Positions 26,344 through 35,926 of a DNA stretch of 64,000 bases are shown one piece after another. Source of the DNA: JBGPGW01 sp046349515 (GTDB lineage: Bacteria > Pseudomonadota > Alphaproteobacteria > CADEGL01); contig JAXMCE010000006.1 in assembly GCA_046349515.1 (NCBI GenBank), positions 162,618 through 226,617 on the forward strand. The letters are read 5' to 3'. Position numbers and translations under genes: made by a program. Every line of letters begins with the position of its first letter. Position 1 is the first letter of the stretch. Under the pieces are notes generated by a model. That model saw only the letters and a program-made list of their open reading frames with translations, did no database searches and was not told the DNA's origin.

Positions 26344-28716
26344 CTATTTGCTCCGGTCCGCGCTCAGAAGCGAGAGAACGTAATCCGGGCGGAGCGGGAT
26401 GCGGTTGACGTTCGCACCCGTGCCGGCGAGCGCGTCCGCGACGGCATTGGCGATCGACGGTACGGCGCCGATGACGCCGCCTTCGCCGACGCCCTTGAAT
26501 CCGCCGAGCGCATCGACCGCGGGCGATTCGATGTGGTCAAGTTCGATATCAGGCATGTCAAGGGCGGTCGGCAGGAGATAGTCGAGGAGGTTGGCGTTGA
26601 GGTGCTGCCCGTTCGCGTCGTAGACAATCTCCTCCATGAGCGCCTCGCCCAACCCTTGCGCGATGCCGCCATGAATCTGGCCCTCGACGATCATGGGATT
26701 GATGACCCGGCCGCAATCATGCACGACGGCGTAGCGCTCGATCTCGACGCGTCCATCCTCGGGATCGACGGCGACCTGCGCGATGTGCACCGCGTTCGCC
26801 ATGGTCGCGAGCGGCGGATCGTAGAAGTGGCTGGCCTCGAGCCCATACTCTTCACCCTTGGGCAAAGTCAGGTTGTTCATGGAGTAGGCGGTCTCGGCGA
26901 TTTGCTGGAACGTGACGCTCATGCTGGGGACGCCGTTTACTTCTGCCCGGCCGTTCCGCAGGATGATGTCGTCTGCGCCCGCCTCGAGCATCTCGGCGGC
27001 GATGCGCCGCATCTTGTCCGACACTTTCTTCGCCGCGCGGATGATGGCTCCGCCTCCTGTCACGGCCGCGCGGCTGGCGAAGGTGTTCGTGCCGTACGGG
27101 GCGGACGCGGTGTCGCCCTCGATCAGCGTCACATCGTCGAATTTCGCGCCCAGGTGATCGGCAGCAATCTGGGCGAAGGCCGTATGGTGACCCTGGCCGG
27201 CCGCCGCGTGGCTGAGGAAGACGGATATCTTGCCGGTCGGCTCGACCTTGATGAGCGAGCTGTCGAAGCCGGGAAGGCGAACGAGTCCCCGCGCGCGCCA
27301 GCCCGGTGCGCCCGTTCCTGAAATCTCCGTGAACGAGCAGATGCCGATGCCACGGTACTTGCCGTCGATGAGACGATGGGCGGGCTGCTTCGCCCGAAAG
27401 CCCGCATAGTCGATGAGGGCCATCGCGCGCTCGAGCGAGGCCACGTAACTCCCGGAGTCATAACGCACGCCCACGACATTGACGTAGGGCATGGCCTCCG
27501 GCTTCACCAGGTTGCGCAGGCGAATCTCGGCGGGATCGATCCCGAGCTGGCGCCCGATGCGGTCCATGATCCCTTCGATCGCGAAGAAGCAGGACGGCTG
27601 CGCAACGCCGCGGTAAGCGCCCGACGGGCAGGTGTTGGTCGCGACAGACCGGGCCTCGTAGCTGTAGTTCCGGATCGTGTAGGGGCCGACGATCATCCGC
27701 ACACCGCCCGTCGTCTCGAGCGTGCAGCCGAACGGATAGGAGGAGTAGGCGCCGGCGTTGGTCAGGAGATCGCATTTGAGCGCGACGATCACGCCGTCAT
27801 TGCGGACGGCCGCTTCAACCCGGTAGAGGTGGTCGCGAGCGTGAATGCTCGTCAGGAACTCCTCGCGCCTGTCCTGAATCCACTTGACGGCCCGGCGGTA
27901 TTTGCGCGCGAGCGCTGCCGCCACGAACTCTTCGGGATAGGCCTGAGCCTTGGTGCCGAATCCGCCGCCGACCTCGGGCGTCACGACACGGATCTTCGAC
28001 TCGGTCATGTCGAGGAATTCGGCCAAGCCCGTCCGCACCAGATGGGGAATTTGGGTCGAGGTATAGAGGATGATCGAATCGCCGACGAAATCGAGCATGG
28101 CGACGCAGCCCCGCGGCTCGATGGGCACGCCCGCGACGCGGCCCGTGCGGAACGTCTCCTTGATCACGAAGTCGCCGCTCGCGAAGGCGTCGTCGAACTT
28201 CTCGGTCTTGAAGGCGTTCTTGAAAAGAATGTTGTCGCCGAGGGCCTCATGGACGAGCGGTGCTGCGGTGGCGGCCGCACGTTCGAGCTCGACCGCGGCA
28301 GGCAGCTCGGCATAGTCCACGCGCACGAGGTCGATCGCGTCCTGCGCGATATAGGGGGATTCCGCGAGCACGACGGCCACATGTTCGCCCACGAAGCGGA
28401 CCTTGCCGCGGGCGATCGCGTCGCGCTCGGTGATTCTGTAGCCAGGAAAATCGATGCGCGTCACGATCGGCTTCAGGAGCTTCGCCATGTCGTCGCCGAC
28501 CAGCACGTCGATGACGCCAGGAAGCGCGCGTGCGGCGCTCGTGTCGATCGATACGATGCGCGCATGCGCCGTGGGGCTCATCACGAAGCCGAGGTGGATG
28601 GTGTCGCTCGGCACGGGCACGTCGTCGATGAAGCGCCCGGCGCCGCGCAGCAGCCAGGCATCCTCGCGCCGCGGGATCGACTGGCCGACATAGGAGCGGG
28701 GAGTCGACTCGCTCAT
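26344..28716 (-). CDS. Third Xanthine dehydrogenase-family molybdopterin-binding subunit
   Basis: The 790-residue catalytic subunit of a second complete molybdenum hydroxylase. It opens SIPRREDAWLLRGAGRFIDD, has EVGGGFGTKAQ, an active-site loop AYRGVAQ (Tyr368) and the conserved Glu745 in KGVGEGG. The loop again lacks the form I CO dehydrogenase cysteine. It is the last gene of a leftward run M-S-L and overlaps the [2Fe-2S] gene by 4 bases. In context with a NicX-like and a Rieske enzyme, ring hydroxylation of an N-heterocycle is the leading guess. Confidence 0.9.
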   Translation of the reverse strand: MSESTPRSYVGQSIPRREDAWLLRGAGRFIDDVPVPSDTIHLGFVMSPTAHARIVSIDTSAARALPGVIDVLVGDDMAKLLKPIVTRIDFPGYRITERDAIARGKVRFVGEHVAVVLAESPYIAQDAIDLVRVDYAELPAAVELERAAATAAPLVHEALGDNILFKNAFKTEKFDDAFASGDFVIKETFRTGRVAGVPIEPRGCVAMLDFVGDSIILYTSTQIPHLVRTGLAEFLDMTESKIRVVTPEVGGGFGTKAQAYPEEFVAAALARKYRRAVKWIQDRREEFLTSIHARDHLYRVEAAVRNDGVIVALKCDLLTNAGAYSSYPFGCTLETTGGVRMIVGPYTIRNYSYEARSVATNTCPSGAYRGVAQPSCFFAIEGIMDRIGRQLGIDPAEIRLRNLVKPEAMPYVNVVGVRYDSGSYVASLERAMALIDYAGFRAKQPAHRLIDGKYRGIGICSFTEISGTGAPGWRARGLVRLPGFDSSLIKVEPTGKISVFLSHAAAGQGHHTAFAQIAADHLGAKFDDVTLIEGDTASAPYGTNTFASRAAVTGGGAIIRAAKKVSDKMRRIAAEMLEAGADDIILRNGRAEVNGVPSMSVTFQQIAETAYSMNNLTLPKGEEYGLEASHFYDPPLATMANAVHIAQVAVDPEDGRVEIERYAVVHDCGRVINPMIVEGQIHGGIAQGLGEALMEEIVYDANGQHLNANLLDYLLPTALDMPDIELDHIESPAVDALGGFKGVGEGGVIGAVPSIANAVADALAGTGANVNRIPLRPDYVLSLLSADRSK

Positions 28717-29216
28717 GGCAAACTCCCTGAGCGGCGATTGGCCGGATCACGCATCCGCCGTGCTGCATCGGCCACGGCCTTGATGATGTTCACATAGCCC
28801 GTGCACCGGCACATGTTGTTCGACAACGCGGTCCGGATCTCTGTCTCGGTTGGATCGGGGTTGTCGCGAAGGAGCTCGAGAGTCGTCATGAGGAATCCGG
28901 GCGTGCAGTAACCGCACTGGAGCGCATGGTTGTCGTGGAACGCGGCTTGGATCGGGTGGAGATTGTCTTCGGTCGCCAGCCCTTCGATCGTCGTGATCGA
29001 TGCGCCATCGGCCGCGACTGCCAATTGGAGACAGCTTCGCGCGACCGACCCGTCGATCATGACGGTGCATGCACCGCACACGCCCTGCTCGCATCCGATA
29101 TGCGTACCCTTGAGTCCCAGGTCGTGACGAAGGAAGTCCGCGAGCAGATAGCGGACCTCGACCGACCGCTCATAAGTTTTGCCGTTGACGGTGAGGCGAA
29201 TGTCGCGCTTCTGCAT
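28713..29216 (-). CDS. Molybdenum hydroxylase [2Fe-2S] small subunit
   Basis: A 167-residue small subunit of normal length carrying both clusters: C42, C47, C50, C62 for the plant-type site and C101, C104, C136, C138 in the CGYCTPG and CRCTGY motifs. Unlike the fused version at 9.5-10.7 kb it stops after the second cluster domain and has no CoxG part. It sits between the FAD and large subunit genes. Confidence 0.93.
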   Translation of the reverse strand: MQKRDIRLTVNGKTYERSVEVRYLLADFLRHDLGLKGTHIGCEQGVCGACTVMIDGSVARSCLQLAVAADGASITTIEGLATEDNLHPIQAAFHDNHALQCGYCTPGFLMTTLELLRDNPDPTETEIRTALSNNMCRCTGYVNIIKAVADAARRMRDPANRRSGSLP

Positions 29217-29234
29217 GGATCTGGCCTCGGCGGC

Positions 29235-30101
29235 TCAATGGGTCGATTGGGCAAGGGCGGTGACGGCCCGCTCGACCAGGGTTCCCAGGACGCGGCGGCG
29301 ATAGGCGGCGCTCGCGTGGATGTCGGTGGGCGGGTCGATGTCCTCATCGGCGGCCGCGCGTGCCGCGCGCATGATCTCATCGCTCGGGACCTGGCCCTCG
29401 AGGATGTGCTCCGACGCCGACAGCCGCACGGGCGTCGGCGACGCGCCGATGGCCGCGAGGCGGACATTGGTCATGCGGCCTTGCGATGCGCGATCGACCT
29501 GAAGCGCCAGCCCGACAGTCGCAAAGCCATGCCGCCGATTGCCGACTTCGAGGAAAACTGCCTTGCTCGTCGGCCCGGCCTTGGGGAAAAGCACGGATTC
29601 AAGAAGTTCGCCCGGCCGCACGGCCGTCGTGAGGGCCGAGACGAAAAAGTCGCGTGCGGCGACCCGCCTTTGGCCCGTGGTACCCGCGATGACGAACTCC
29701 GCATCGAGTGCCAACGCCACCGCGGGCAGCTCCGCCAGCGGGTCGGCATGGGCGAGGCTGCCGCAGACGGTGCCCCGATTGCGATTGGCCATTCCGCCCA
29801 CATGAGGAAGCGTCATCGCGAGAAGCGGGCAATGCCGGCGGACTATCTCGGACCGCTCGGCCGTGGCTTGGCGCACCATGGCGCCAAGACGAATGTGCGC
29901 CCCGTCGTCCTTGAGCGCGCCGAGTTCCTTGCAACGCGCGATGTCGACGACGGCGCGCGGCTGGACGAGGCGCATGTTGAGGAGCGGCATCAAGCTCTGC
30001 CCGCCGGCCAGGGGCCTCGCGGCTTCGCCAAAGCGCGCGAGCGTGTCGATAACGCCCTCCAGCGTCTCCGGCGCGAAATACTCGAATGGAGCCGGCTTCA
30101 C
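29235..30101 (-). CDS. Molybdenum hydroxylase FAD-binding subunit
   Basis: A 288-residue CoxM-type FAD protein. It opens MKPAPFEYFAPETLE and has PLAGGQSLMPLLNMR, the canonical AGGQS FAD loop, and NRNRGTVCGSLAHADP, the second motif. The start is GTG at 30101, preceded by AAGGGA at a good distance. First gene of the M-S-L triplet, 43 bases downstream of the NicX-like gene and probably co-transcribed with it. Confidence 0.92.
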   Translation of the reverse strand: MKPAPFEYFAPETLEGVIDTLARFGEAARPLAGGQSLMPLLNMRLVQPRAVVDIARCKELGALKDDGAHIRLGAMVRQATAERSEIVRRHCPLLAMTLPHVGGMANRNRGTVCGSLAHADPLAELPAVALALDAEFVIAGTTGQRRVAARDFFVSALTTAVRPGELLESVLFPKAGPTSKAVFLEVGNRRHGFATVGLALQVDRASQGRMTNVRLAAIGASPTPVRLSASEHILEGQVPSDEIMRAARAAADEDIDPPTDIHASAAYRRRVLGTLVERAVTALAQSTH

Positions 30102-30144
30102 GCGTTTCCCTTCTCTTTCACGCCCGATCGCCCTCGCAACACGT

Positions 30145-31191
30145 TCAGCGGTAAAGCGGCTGGAGCGCCCCCCAGCGCTGGGCGAGGGCCAAGGGGTGGA
30201 CGATTGCGCCGTCCTTCACGACCTGGACTCCATCGATCGAGATCGATTGCATCGTCACGATCGCGTCAGGGTGATTTTCCCCGCCGCCCTCCACCCACCA
30301 CGGGAGACCCAGGCCGATGGCGTTGTTACCGGTCGCGCGCATGTCCTCGATGAAGGATCGCCCGGTGACGCGCGCCGCCGGATGGACGCCGTGGGTGAAG
30401 TGAATGACATAGCCGTAGTCGCCACCCGCCGCTCGACGGAGGGCGCGGTCCATGACGCTCCGCTCGTTGCCGCCGCCAGACAGCGCCCGGATCTTGCCGT
30501 CGACCGTGAGGACAATGGGGGCGGGCAGGCGGGTGTAATACTCGTGGAAAGTGGCGGTCACATGGATCTCGCCGCGGACGCTCTCGAGTTCCGGGAACAT
30601 GGTGCAGGCGCCCGGCACGAGGTACATGCCCGGCTTGTCGCCCCGCCGCGGCTTGCCATAAGGCGGCTTGGCCAGCTTGAAGGTGACGTCGGTGCCGAGC
30701 TCGTCCGTGATGCGCACCTCCTTGCCCATGGCCGCCGCGACGAGCTCATCGAATCCCTTGTGGACGTCGTAGTAGGCGTCGAGGTCGACCTTGCCGAACA
30801 GGCGGACGAGTCCGTCGCTCGCCATGTCGCCGCCGAGCAAATAGCGAATGCGCTGCGATTTCATGGCCGCGTCGTAAGCATGGGAGCCGGCAAGGTAGGG
30901 GAAGGTGAGGTCGATCCACACATCGCACGACTCGATGGCGCCGATGAGCGGCTTCGATATGTAAGGATCGGCGAGCGTGCCTTGGAAAGGCAGTTGCTTC
31001 GTGGTGAAGACGCCCGCCTGGGCGCCTTGCAGGTTCGCGCTGCTGAAGATCGCCTCGACGGCGTCCTTGTCCGACGCCGTGTCGGCGGTGATCAGGACGG
31101 TCTCACCCGGCTTGACCGCCATGTAGTCGCGCACGAGCACATCGGCTGCGCTCGCGAGTTCGGGCGAGAGGCCGCGTGCGGCGCTCATCAA
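30145..31191 (-). CDS. NicX-like dioxygenase / M29-like metallo-enzyme
   Basis: A 348-residue protein of the group that joins 2,5-dihydroxypyridine 5,6-dioxygenase (NicX) and M29 aminopeptidases. The clearest features are HFTHGVH (His264/267/270) and GGGENHPD with His307 and Asp309; NicX is reported to use two His and one Asp with an HxD pair of this spacing. NicX opens the ring of 2,5-dihydroxypyridine in nicotinate breakdown. The gene lies directly between a Rieske oxygenase (4-base overlap) and a molybdenum hydroxylase, the enzyme class that makes hydroxypyridines, which supports ring cleavage over peptide cleavage. A leucyl-aminopeptidase-like role cannot be excluded. Confidence 0.65.
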   Translation of the reverse strand: MMSAARGLSPELASAADVLVRDYMAVKPGETVLITADTASDKDAVEAIFSSANLQGAQAGVFTTKQLPFQGTLADPYISKPLIGAIESCDVWIDLTFPYLAGSHAYDAAMKSQRIRYLLGGDMASDGLVRLFGKVDLDAYYDVHKGFDELVAAAMGKEVRITDELGTDVTFKLAKPPYGKPRRGDKPGMYLVPGACTMFPELESVRGEIHVTATFHEYYTRLPAPIVLTVDGKIRALSGGGNERSVMDRALRRAAGGDYGYVIHFTHGVHPAARVTGRSFIEDMRATGNNAIGLGLPWWVEGGGENHPDAIVTMQSISIDGVQVVKDGAIVHPLALAQRWGALQPLYR

Positions 31192-32363
31192 TCGGCCCCT
31201 CCCGCCCTGCCGGCCGACGTCCCGAAGATTCGGTCGAGATAGCCGTTGATGTAGTTGTGGATCGGTGTCTCGAGCGTCGACATGCGCCCGGCCTTGAATC
31301 CCCGCGTCGACATCGCCTTCTGCATCGAGTCGATCATCATGCGGTCCTCCTCGAGGACCGTGATCTGGTAGTCGTGATAGATCTTGAGCTTCTCCTGGAT
31401 GTCGGGACGCTCGAAAACTTTTTCAGGGAAAAGGTGATAGACGATGACCTGGCACTTATCGACGCCGAGCGGCCAGGCGACCATCGGGCGAATGCAATCG
31501 ATACGGCCGAAGATCGTGAGGTTCGGCGCGAGAAATCCCGTGCAGGCGAAGCTGTGCGGCCGGTCCTCGAGCCACGGCATCTTCCCGAGCAGCGGCTCGC
31601 CGCCCGGCGTGGGCGGTGCTGCGTCGTACCAGATCGTGAGGCCGCTCTTCTCCTTGAGCTTCACGTTGTCGTTCGTCCACGCGAACTTGGCGCCGAAGGT
31701 CTTCGCGTGCAAAGTCCCCACATGGTAGAAATCCATGAGATTCTCGGACACGAATTTCCAGTTGCAGTCGAGATCGATGACGATCCGATTGCCGAGCCGG
31801 CAATCCTTCATCCTGAGGAAGGCGAAATCGTTCTCGAACTCGGCGACGAACGTCTCGAGGGACGGCGCGTCCGGGTTGAGCGTGACGAAGATGTTTCCTT
31901 GCCAGACGCCGAGGCGAACTGGCTTCGCGCGGCAATCCGCGATGTTGAAGCCGACGGCGTCCTTCATGTAGGCGGCACCGGTAAGTTGCCCGGTGTGGTC
32001 GAACACCCAGCCGTGATAGGGGCACTTGAAGGAGCGTGAGTTACCCCGGCCGAAGGCAAATTCGACGCCGCGATGGGGACACATGTTGTAGAACGCATTC
32101 AATTGCCCTGACTTGTCGCGCGCGACGACAATCGGCTCACCTGCGATCCGATGCGTGAAGAAGTCGCCCGGATTGGCGACCTCCTCGACTCGCCCCATGT
32201 ACAGCCAGTCCTGGAAAAAGAATCGCTCCTGCTCGAGCGCGTACACTTCCGGCGAGCTGTAGATGTAGCCGGGCGCGTGGCTTGCGCGCTCGATCGAGTG
32301 CCGCGGACCCGTGAGATCCTGGCCATGCCCCGTGAGATTGTCTGTCCCGCGCTTGGTTGCCAT
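31188..32363 (-). CDS. Rieske non-heme iron oxygenase, alpha subunit
   Basis: About 391 residues. The Rieske centre is CPHRG plus CPYHGW (C95, H97, C114, H117), and the mononuclear iron site lies in ENLMDFYHVGTLH (Asp211 bridging, His214, His219). Such oxygenases hydroxylate aromatic rings or demethylate N-methyl groups using electrons from a reductase. No reductase or ferredoxin gene is present in the window, so electrons must come from elsewhere. Overlap of 4 bases with the NicX-like gene shows coupling. The start is uncertain: ATG at 32363 is used, and ATG 32390 or TTG 32405 are alternatives. Confidence 0.88.
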   Translation of the reverse strand: MATKRGTDNLTGHGQDLTGPRHSIERASHAPGYIYSSPEVYALEQERFFFQDWLYMGRVEEVANPGDFFTHRIAGEPIVVARDKSGQLNAFYNMCPHRGVEFAFGRGNSRSFKCPYHGWVFDHTGQLTGAAYMKDAVGFNIADCRAKPVRLGVWQGNIFVTLNPDAPSLETFVAEFENDFAFLRMKDCRLGNRIVIDLDCNWKFVSENLMDFYHVGTLHAKTFGAKFAWTNDNVKLKEKSGLTIWYDAAPPTPGGEPLLGKMPWLEDRPHSFACTGFLAPNLTIFGRIDCIRPMVAWPLGVDKCQVIVYHLFPEKVFERPDIQEKLKIYHDYQITVLEEDRMMIDSMQKAMSTRGFKAGRMSTLETPIHNYINGYLDRIFGTSAGRAGGAD

Positions 32364-32581
32364 GGTGTTGCCCTGTCCAAGTCCGCCCATTGCCTCGAAG
32401 AACAAGTCCGACGGTGCTCAAGAAGACCGCGGGCCCCGAGTAAGCATGATCCCGTTCGGGTGCGCGGATGGGCCAAATGTTAGTGTCGTGCGGAGCGTCC
32501 GTCACGGCCGATCTCGCGGTCCGTCTGGCGATCGATCGGGGGCCCCGAGCGTCGTGCGCGGCCCCCAACGGCCTACGGACT

Positions 32582-34693
32582 TCAGGCGTCTTCGGCTATC
32601 GGCGCAGTGACGCGCATGAGCACATCGACCGCCGATACGCCCCGCTCCAGGACGAAAAGCGGATTGATCTCCACCTCGACGATGTCGTGGCCGGTGTCCG
32701 CCACATGCCGCGCCAGAAGATCGAGTGCGTCGACGATTGCGGTTCGGTCCGCGCCCTGTGCTCCGCGATAGCCGCCCAAAAGTCGCGAGAGGCGCAGCCG
32801 GCCGAGTGCCGCCTCGAGCTCGGCGCGGTGGGCAGGGAGGAGAACCGTCACCGCGTCGCCGATCAGTTCGACGAGGATGCCGCCGCTCGCGATCGTCATG
32901 GCGAGGCCGAACTGAGGATCTCGCCGCAGATTGACCATGAGCTCGGCGACAGGCCGGCCGACCATGGCTTCGATGAGGAACCGGTCGCTGAGGGCACTTG
33001 GGTCATAGGCCGCGACATCGCGGCGCATCCGGGTGACCGCCCGTTCGATGTCCTCGCCGCTTTGGAGATTGAGCACGACCGCGCCGGCTTCAGTCTTGTG
33101 GGGGAGTCGCTCGCTCAGCATCTTGAGGGCGACGGGAAACCCAAGCTCGGAAGCCGTCATGGGCGCGGCGGCGCTTCCGGCGATGCGGCTCGGCGGCACC
33201 GGCACTCCGGCAGATGAGAGGCGCGCTTTCGCAGCGGCCTCATCAAGCATGATCGCTGGACGGGAGAGCGCCGGCCGGACGTCGAGCGACGGCGGCGGAT
33301 GCGCGAGGACCGCGCCCCGTCGTCTCGAGTACCAGGCTCCGCCGGCAATGGCGTTGAGGCACTCGTGAATTCCCTGCATGGGCGCGACACCCCTATTCAC
33401 CAGAAAGGCGCGCGTCTCGGCATCCATGTTCTCGGGCAAGGTGCTGCACACGGCCGCAGGCGTACCCGTCGCGGCCGCCGCATCGACGAAGCTCGCTGCG
33501 TCGTTGAGATAGTAGTGTTTGCTCTCATCAAGGCCCGGAGCCGGATAGTCCTGCACAATGAGCGCGGCATCATAGCGATCGGCAAGAAAGGTGCGGAAGA
33601 CGGGGGCGGTCTTCTCCGGAATGCCCCAGATGGGCGTCGTGTAGTCGAGCGGATTGGACACCGTCGCGGTGAACGGAAGCTGGCGGCGCAGCGCCTCCGC
33701 CGTGGCGGGGGACGGCTGGACGAAGTCGAGGCCGATCGTCTCGGCATGGTCGGCGAGCATGGTGGCTCCGCCGCCCGAGCAGGTGAGGCCCGCGATCCGA
33801 GGTCCCTTGGGCGCACCGGCGATGCAAAGGAATTTCAACGTCTCGAGGAGTTGCGCGGGATTCGTGACGGTAATGACGCCGAGGCGATCGAACAGGGCCT
33901 CATAAAGTTCAGCAGCTCCGGAGAGCGAGCCGGTATGGCTGACGGTGAGCTCGGCGCCGATGGCGGAGCGGCCCGTCTTGAGCGCGACGATCGGCACGCC
34001 GCGCCTCAGGGCCGTCATCGCCGCGTCCTCGAATCGCGCGACGTCCTTCAAGCCTTCGATGTGCAGGCCGATGGCGCGCACCTCCGTTTGATCCGAGAGA
34101 ACATCGACGAAGTCTTCGAGCCGCAGCACGGTCTGGTTGCCGGCCGAGATCATGTAGGCGAACGGCACCGAGCGCTGGCTCATGGTGAGATCGGAGGAGA
34201 GCATGCCGCTTTGGGTGATGATGGCGGCACCGAAGCCGGGACAGCTTCCTCCATGGGCGAACGGCCAAAGGGCCAAGCGGTTCACGTAGTTGATGAGCCC
34301 GTAGCAGTTCGGCCCGACCACCGCGAGATCGCCCGCGGCCTCGAGAAGCTGCGCTTCCGCGGCCGCGCCGTCGCCGCCGATTTCGCCGAATCCGGCCGTG
34401 TAGCACACGACGCCCCCGGCACCGATGGCATTGAGCTCGGCCACGGTCGCGATCGCGGCCTCGCGCGGAACGGCGAGGAACGTCGCATCGGGTGCCTCGG
34501 GCAGATCTCCAACGGAGGGAAAGCACCGCCGTCCCCGGATGTCTTGTCGCTTCGGATTGACCGGCCAGAGCGGGCCGCTGAAGCCGATGCGTTCGCACTC
34601 GCCCACGACCGTCTCGGCGTCGCGCCCGCCGATGACGGCCACGTGCCGGGGCTTCAAGAGCCTCAGGAGGTTCGTGCGGAGCTGCGGTCTCAC
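32582..34693 (-). CDS. Acyl-CoA synthetase (NDP-forming), full-length
   Basis: A 703-residue ADP-forming acyl-CoA synthetase: CoA-binding domain (RHVAVIGGRDAE), ligase domains with phosphohistidine His254 in VSHTGSL, and C-terminal ATP-grasp (SELGFPVALKML). The open frame extends about 440 bases upstream, but a GTG at 34693 overlaps the acyl-CoA dehydrogenase stop (GTGA) and gives the normal N-terminus. It is co-transcribed with the acyl-CoA dehydrogenase. The enzyme could activate an acid or, running in reverse, recover ATP from a CoA thioester produced by the upstream cleavage enzyme. Confidence 0.88.
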   Translation of the reverse strand: MRPQLRTNLLRLLKPRHVAVIGGRDAETVVGECERIGFSGPLWPVNPKRQDIRGRRCFPSVGDLPEAPDATFLAVPREAAIATVAELNAIGAGGVVCYTAGFGEIGGDGAAAEAQLLEAAGDLAVVGPNCYGLINYVNRLALWPFAHGGSCPGFGAAIITQSGMLSSDLTMSQRSVPFAYMISAGNQTVLRLEDFVDVLSDQTEVRAIGLHIEGLKDVARFEDAAMTALRRGVPIVALKTGRSAIGAELTVSHTGSLSGAAELYEALFDRLGVITVTNPAQLLETLKFLCIAGAPKGPRIAGLTCSGGGATMLADHAETIGLDFVQPSPATAEALRRQLPFTATVSNPLDYTTPIWGIPEKTAPVFRTFLADRYDAALIVQDYPAPGLDESKHYYLNDAASFVDAAAATGTPAAVCSTLPENMDAETRAFLVNRGVAPMQGIHECLNAIAGGAWYSRRRGAVLAHPPPSLDVRPALSRPAIMLDEAAAKARLSSAGVPVPPSRIAGSAAAPMTASELGFPVALKMLSERLPHKTEAGAVVLNLQSGEDIERAVTRMRRDVAAYDPSALSDRFLIEAMVGRPVAELMVNLRRDPQFGLAMTIASGGILVELIGDAVTVLLPAHRAELEAALGRLRLSRLLGGYRGAQGADRTAIVDALDLLARHVADTGHDIVEVEINPLFVLERGVSAVDVLMRVTAPIAEDA

Positions 34694-35847
34694 GCGCCGA
34701 GTGGCCTTAGGATCGAGCGGGTGATGATGTGGCGCTGAATCTCGGAGGTGCCGTCCCAGATCCGCTCGAGCCGCGAATCGCGCCAAAGGCGCTGGATGGG
34801 CAGCTCCTCCATAAGGCCCATGCCGCCATAGATCTGGACGGCTCCGTCGGCGACGCGCCCGAGCATCTCCGAGCAGTAGAGCTTCACCATGGACGCATCG
34901 ACCTCGGTCATGGTGCCGGCGTTGGCCCGGCGCACCGCATCGTCGACCATGAGATCGGCGGCGCGCAGCTCGACGGCCATGTCGGCCAATTTGAATCCGG
35001 TGGCTTGGAACCGTCCGATGGGTTGTCCGAACTGCTTGCGGCTGGCCGCCCATTCGGACGCCAGCCCGAACAGGCGTTCGGCCTTGCCGCAGCATGTGGC
35101 GCCGACCCAGACGCGACCCATGCCGAGCCACTTGCCGGAGAGCTCGAGGCCGTTTCCCTCCTCGCCGAGGATCTGACCCGGGCCGAGCCGCACGTCACTG
35201 AAGGCAAGCCGGAAGGTATGATAGCCGCGATAGCTCACGCTTTTGGTTCCGATGCCGATCTCGAAACCTTTCTCGCCGACATCGACGAGGAAGGCGGTGA
35301 TGCGGCGGCGGGACCCGCGCGGGGTTTCGTCGGCCCCTGTCGCCGCGAACACGATGGCGAAGTCCGGCATGACAGGGCCGGAGATGAAATGCTTCGAGCC
35401 GTTGAGAATCCAGTCCTTGCCGTCGCGGCGGGCATTCGTCTTCATCGACATGATGTCCGAACCCGCGTCGGGTTCGGTCAACGCGAACAGCTCGCGTTTC
35501 GCGCCCGTGACGCAGGGAAGGAGATAGCGGGCGACCTGATCGCCCTCGCACGCCAGCAGGATCTCCGTCGGGCGCGCGACCCAGGAATGGAGTGCGTGAC
35601 TCGTCTTGCCGAACTCGCGCTCGACGATGCGCATCGCCGCGTAGTCGAGGCCACCGCCGCCGATGGCCTGGGGCAGGTTGGCCGCGAACAGGCCGATCGC
35701 CTTGGACCGCGCCTCGATCTGCCGGCCGAGTTCGATCGGGACCTCACCCTGACGATCGACCAGATCCTCATGGGGGTAGATCTCCTCCTCCATGAAACGC
35801 TTCACGGTGTCGAGGAGCATCTCGTGCTCGTGGCTCATGGGCGACAT
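34690..35847 (-). CDS. Acyl-CoA dehydrogenase
   Basis: A 385-residue FAD acyl-CoA dehydrogenase with the ALTEPDAGSDIMSM flavin-site motif in the middle and the C-terminal RIWDGTSEIQR block. At the usual catalytic base position of EGT-type members it has Asp365, a known variant among branched or unusual substrates. It has the usual length and no signal sequence. ATG 35847 follows GGAG at 9 bases; the ATG at 35838 is possible too. It lies 79 bases after the beta-keto acid cleavage gene and overlaps the acyl-CoA synthetase gene, suggesting a common operon. Confidence 0.9.
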   Translation of the reverse strand: MSPMSHEHEMLLDTVKRFMEEEIYPHEDLVDRQGEVPIELGRQIEARSKAIGLFAANLPQAIGGGGLDYAAMRIVEREFGKTSHALHSWVARPTEILLACEGDQVARYLLPCVTGAKRELFALTEPDAGSDIMSMKTNARRDGKDWILNGSKHFISGPVMPDFAIVFAATGADETPRGSRRRITAFLVDVGEKGFEIGIGTKSVSYRGYHTFRLAFSDVRLGPGQILGEEGNGLELSGKWLGMGRVWVGATCCGKAERLFGLASEWAASRKQFGQPIGRFQATGFKLADMAVELRAADLMVDDAVRRANAGTMTEVDASMVKLYCSEMLGRVADGAVQIYGGMGLMEELPIQRLWRDSRLERIWDGTSEIQRHIITRSILRPLGA

Positions 35848-35926
35848 TGCCTCGTCTCCGTTACTCGCGGGCGAAAGGGCCGGCGCGCGGGCGGCCAGGT
35901 GACGGCGGCCCGCGCTTCCTGCTTGC

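Noticed and set aside
30145..31191. Leucyl aminopeptidase (M29) annotation
   Set aside because: The fold is shared, but position between a Rieske oxygenase and a Mo hydroxylase and the HPD motif favour a NicX-like role. Kept as an alternative only.
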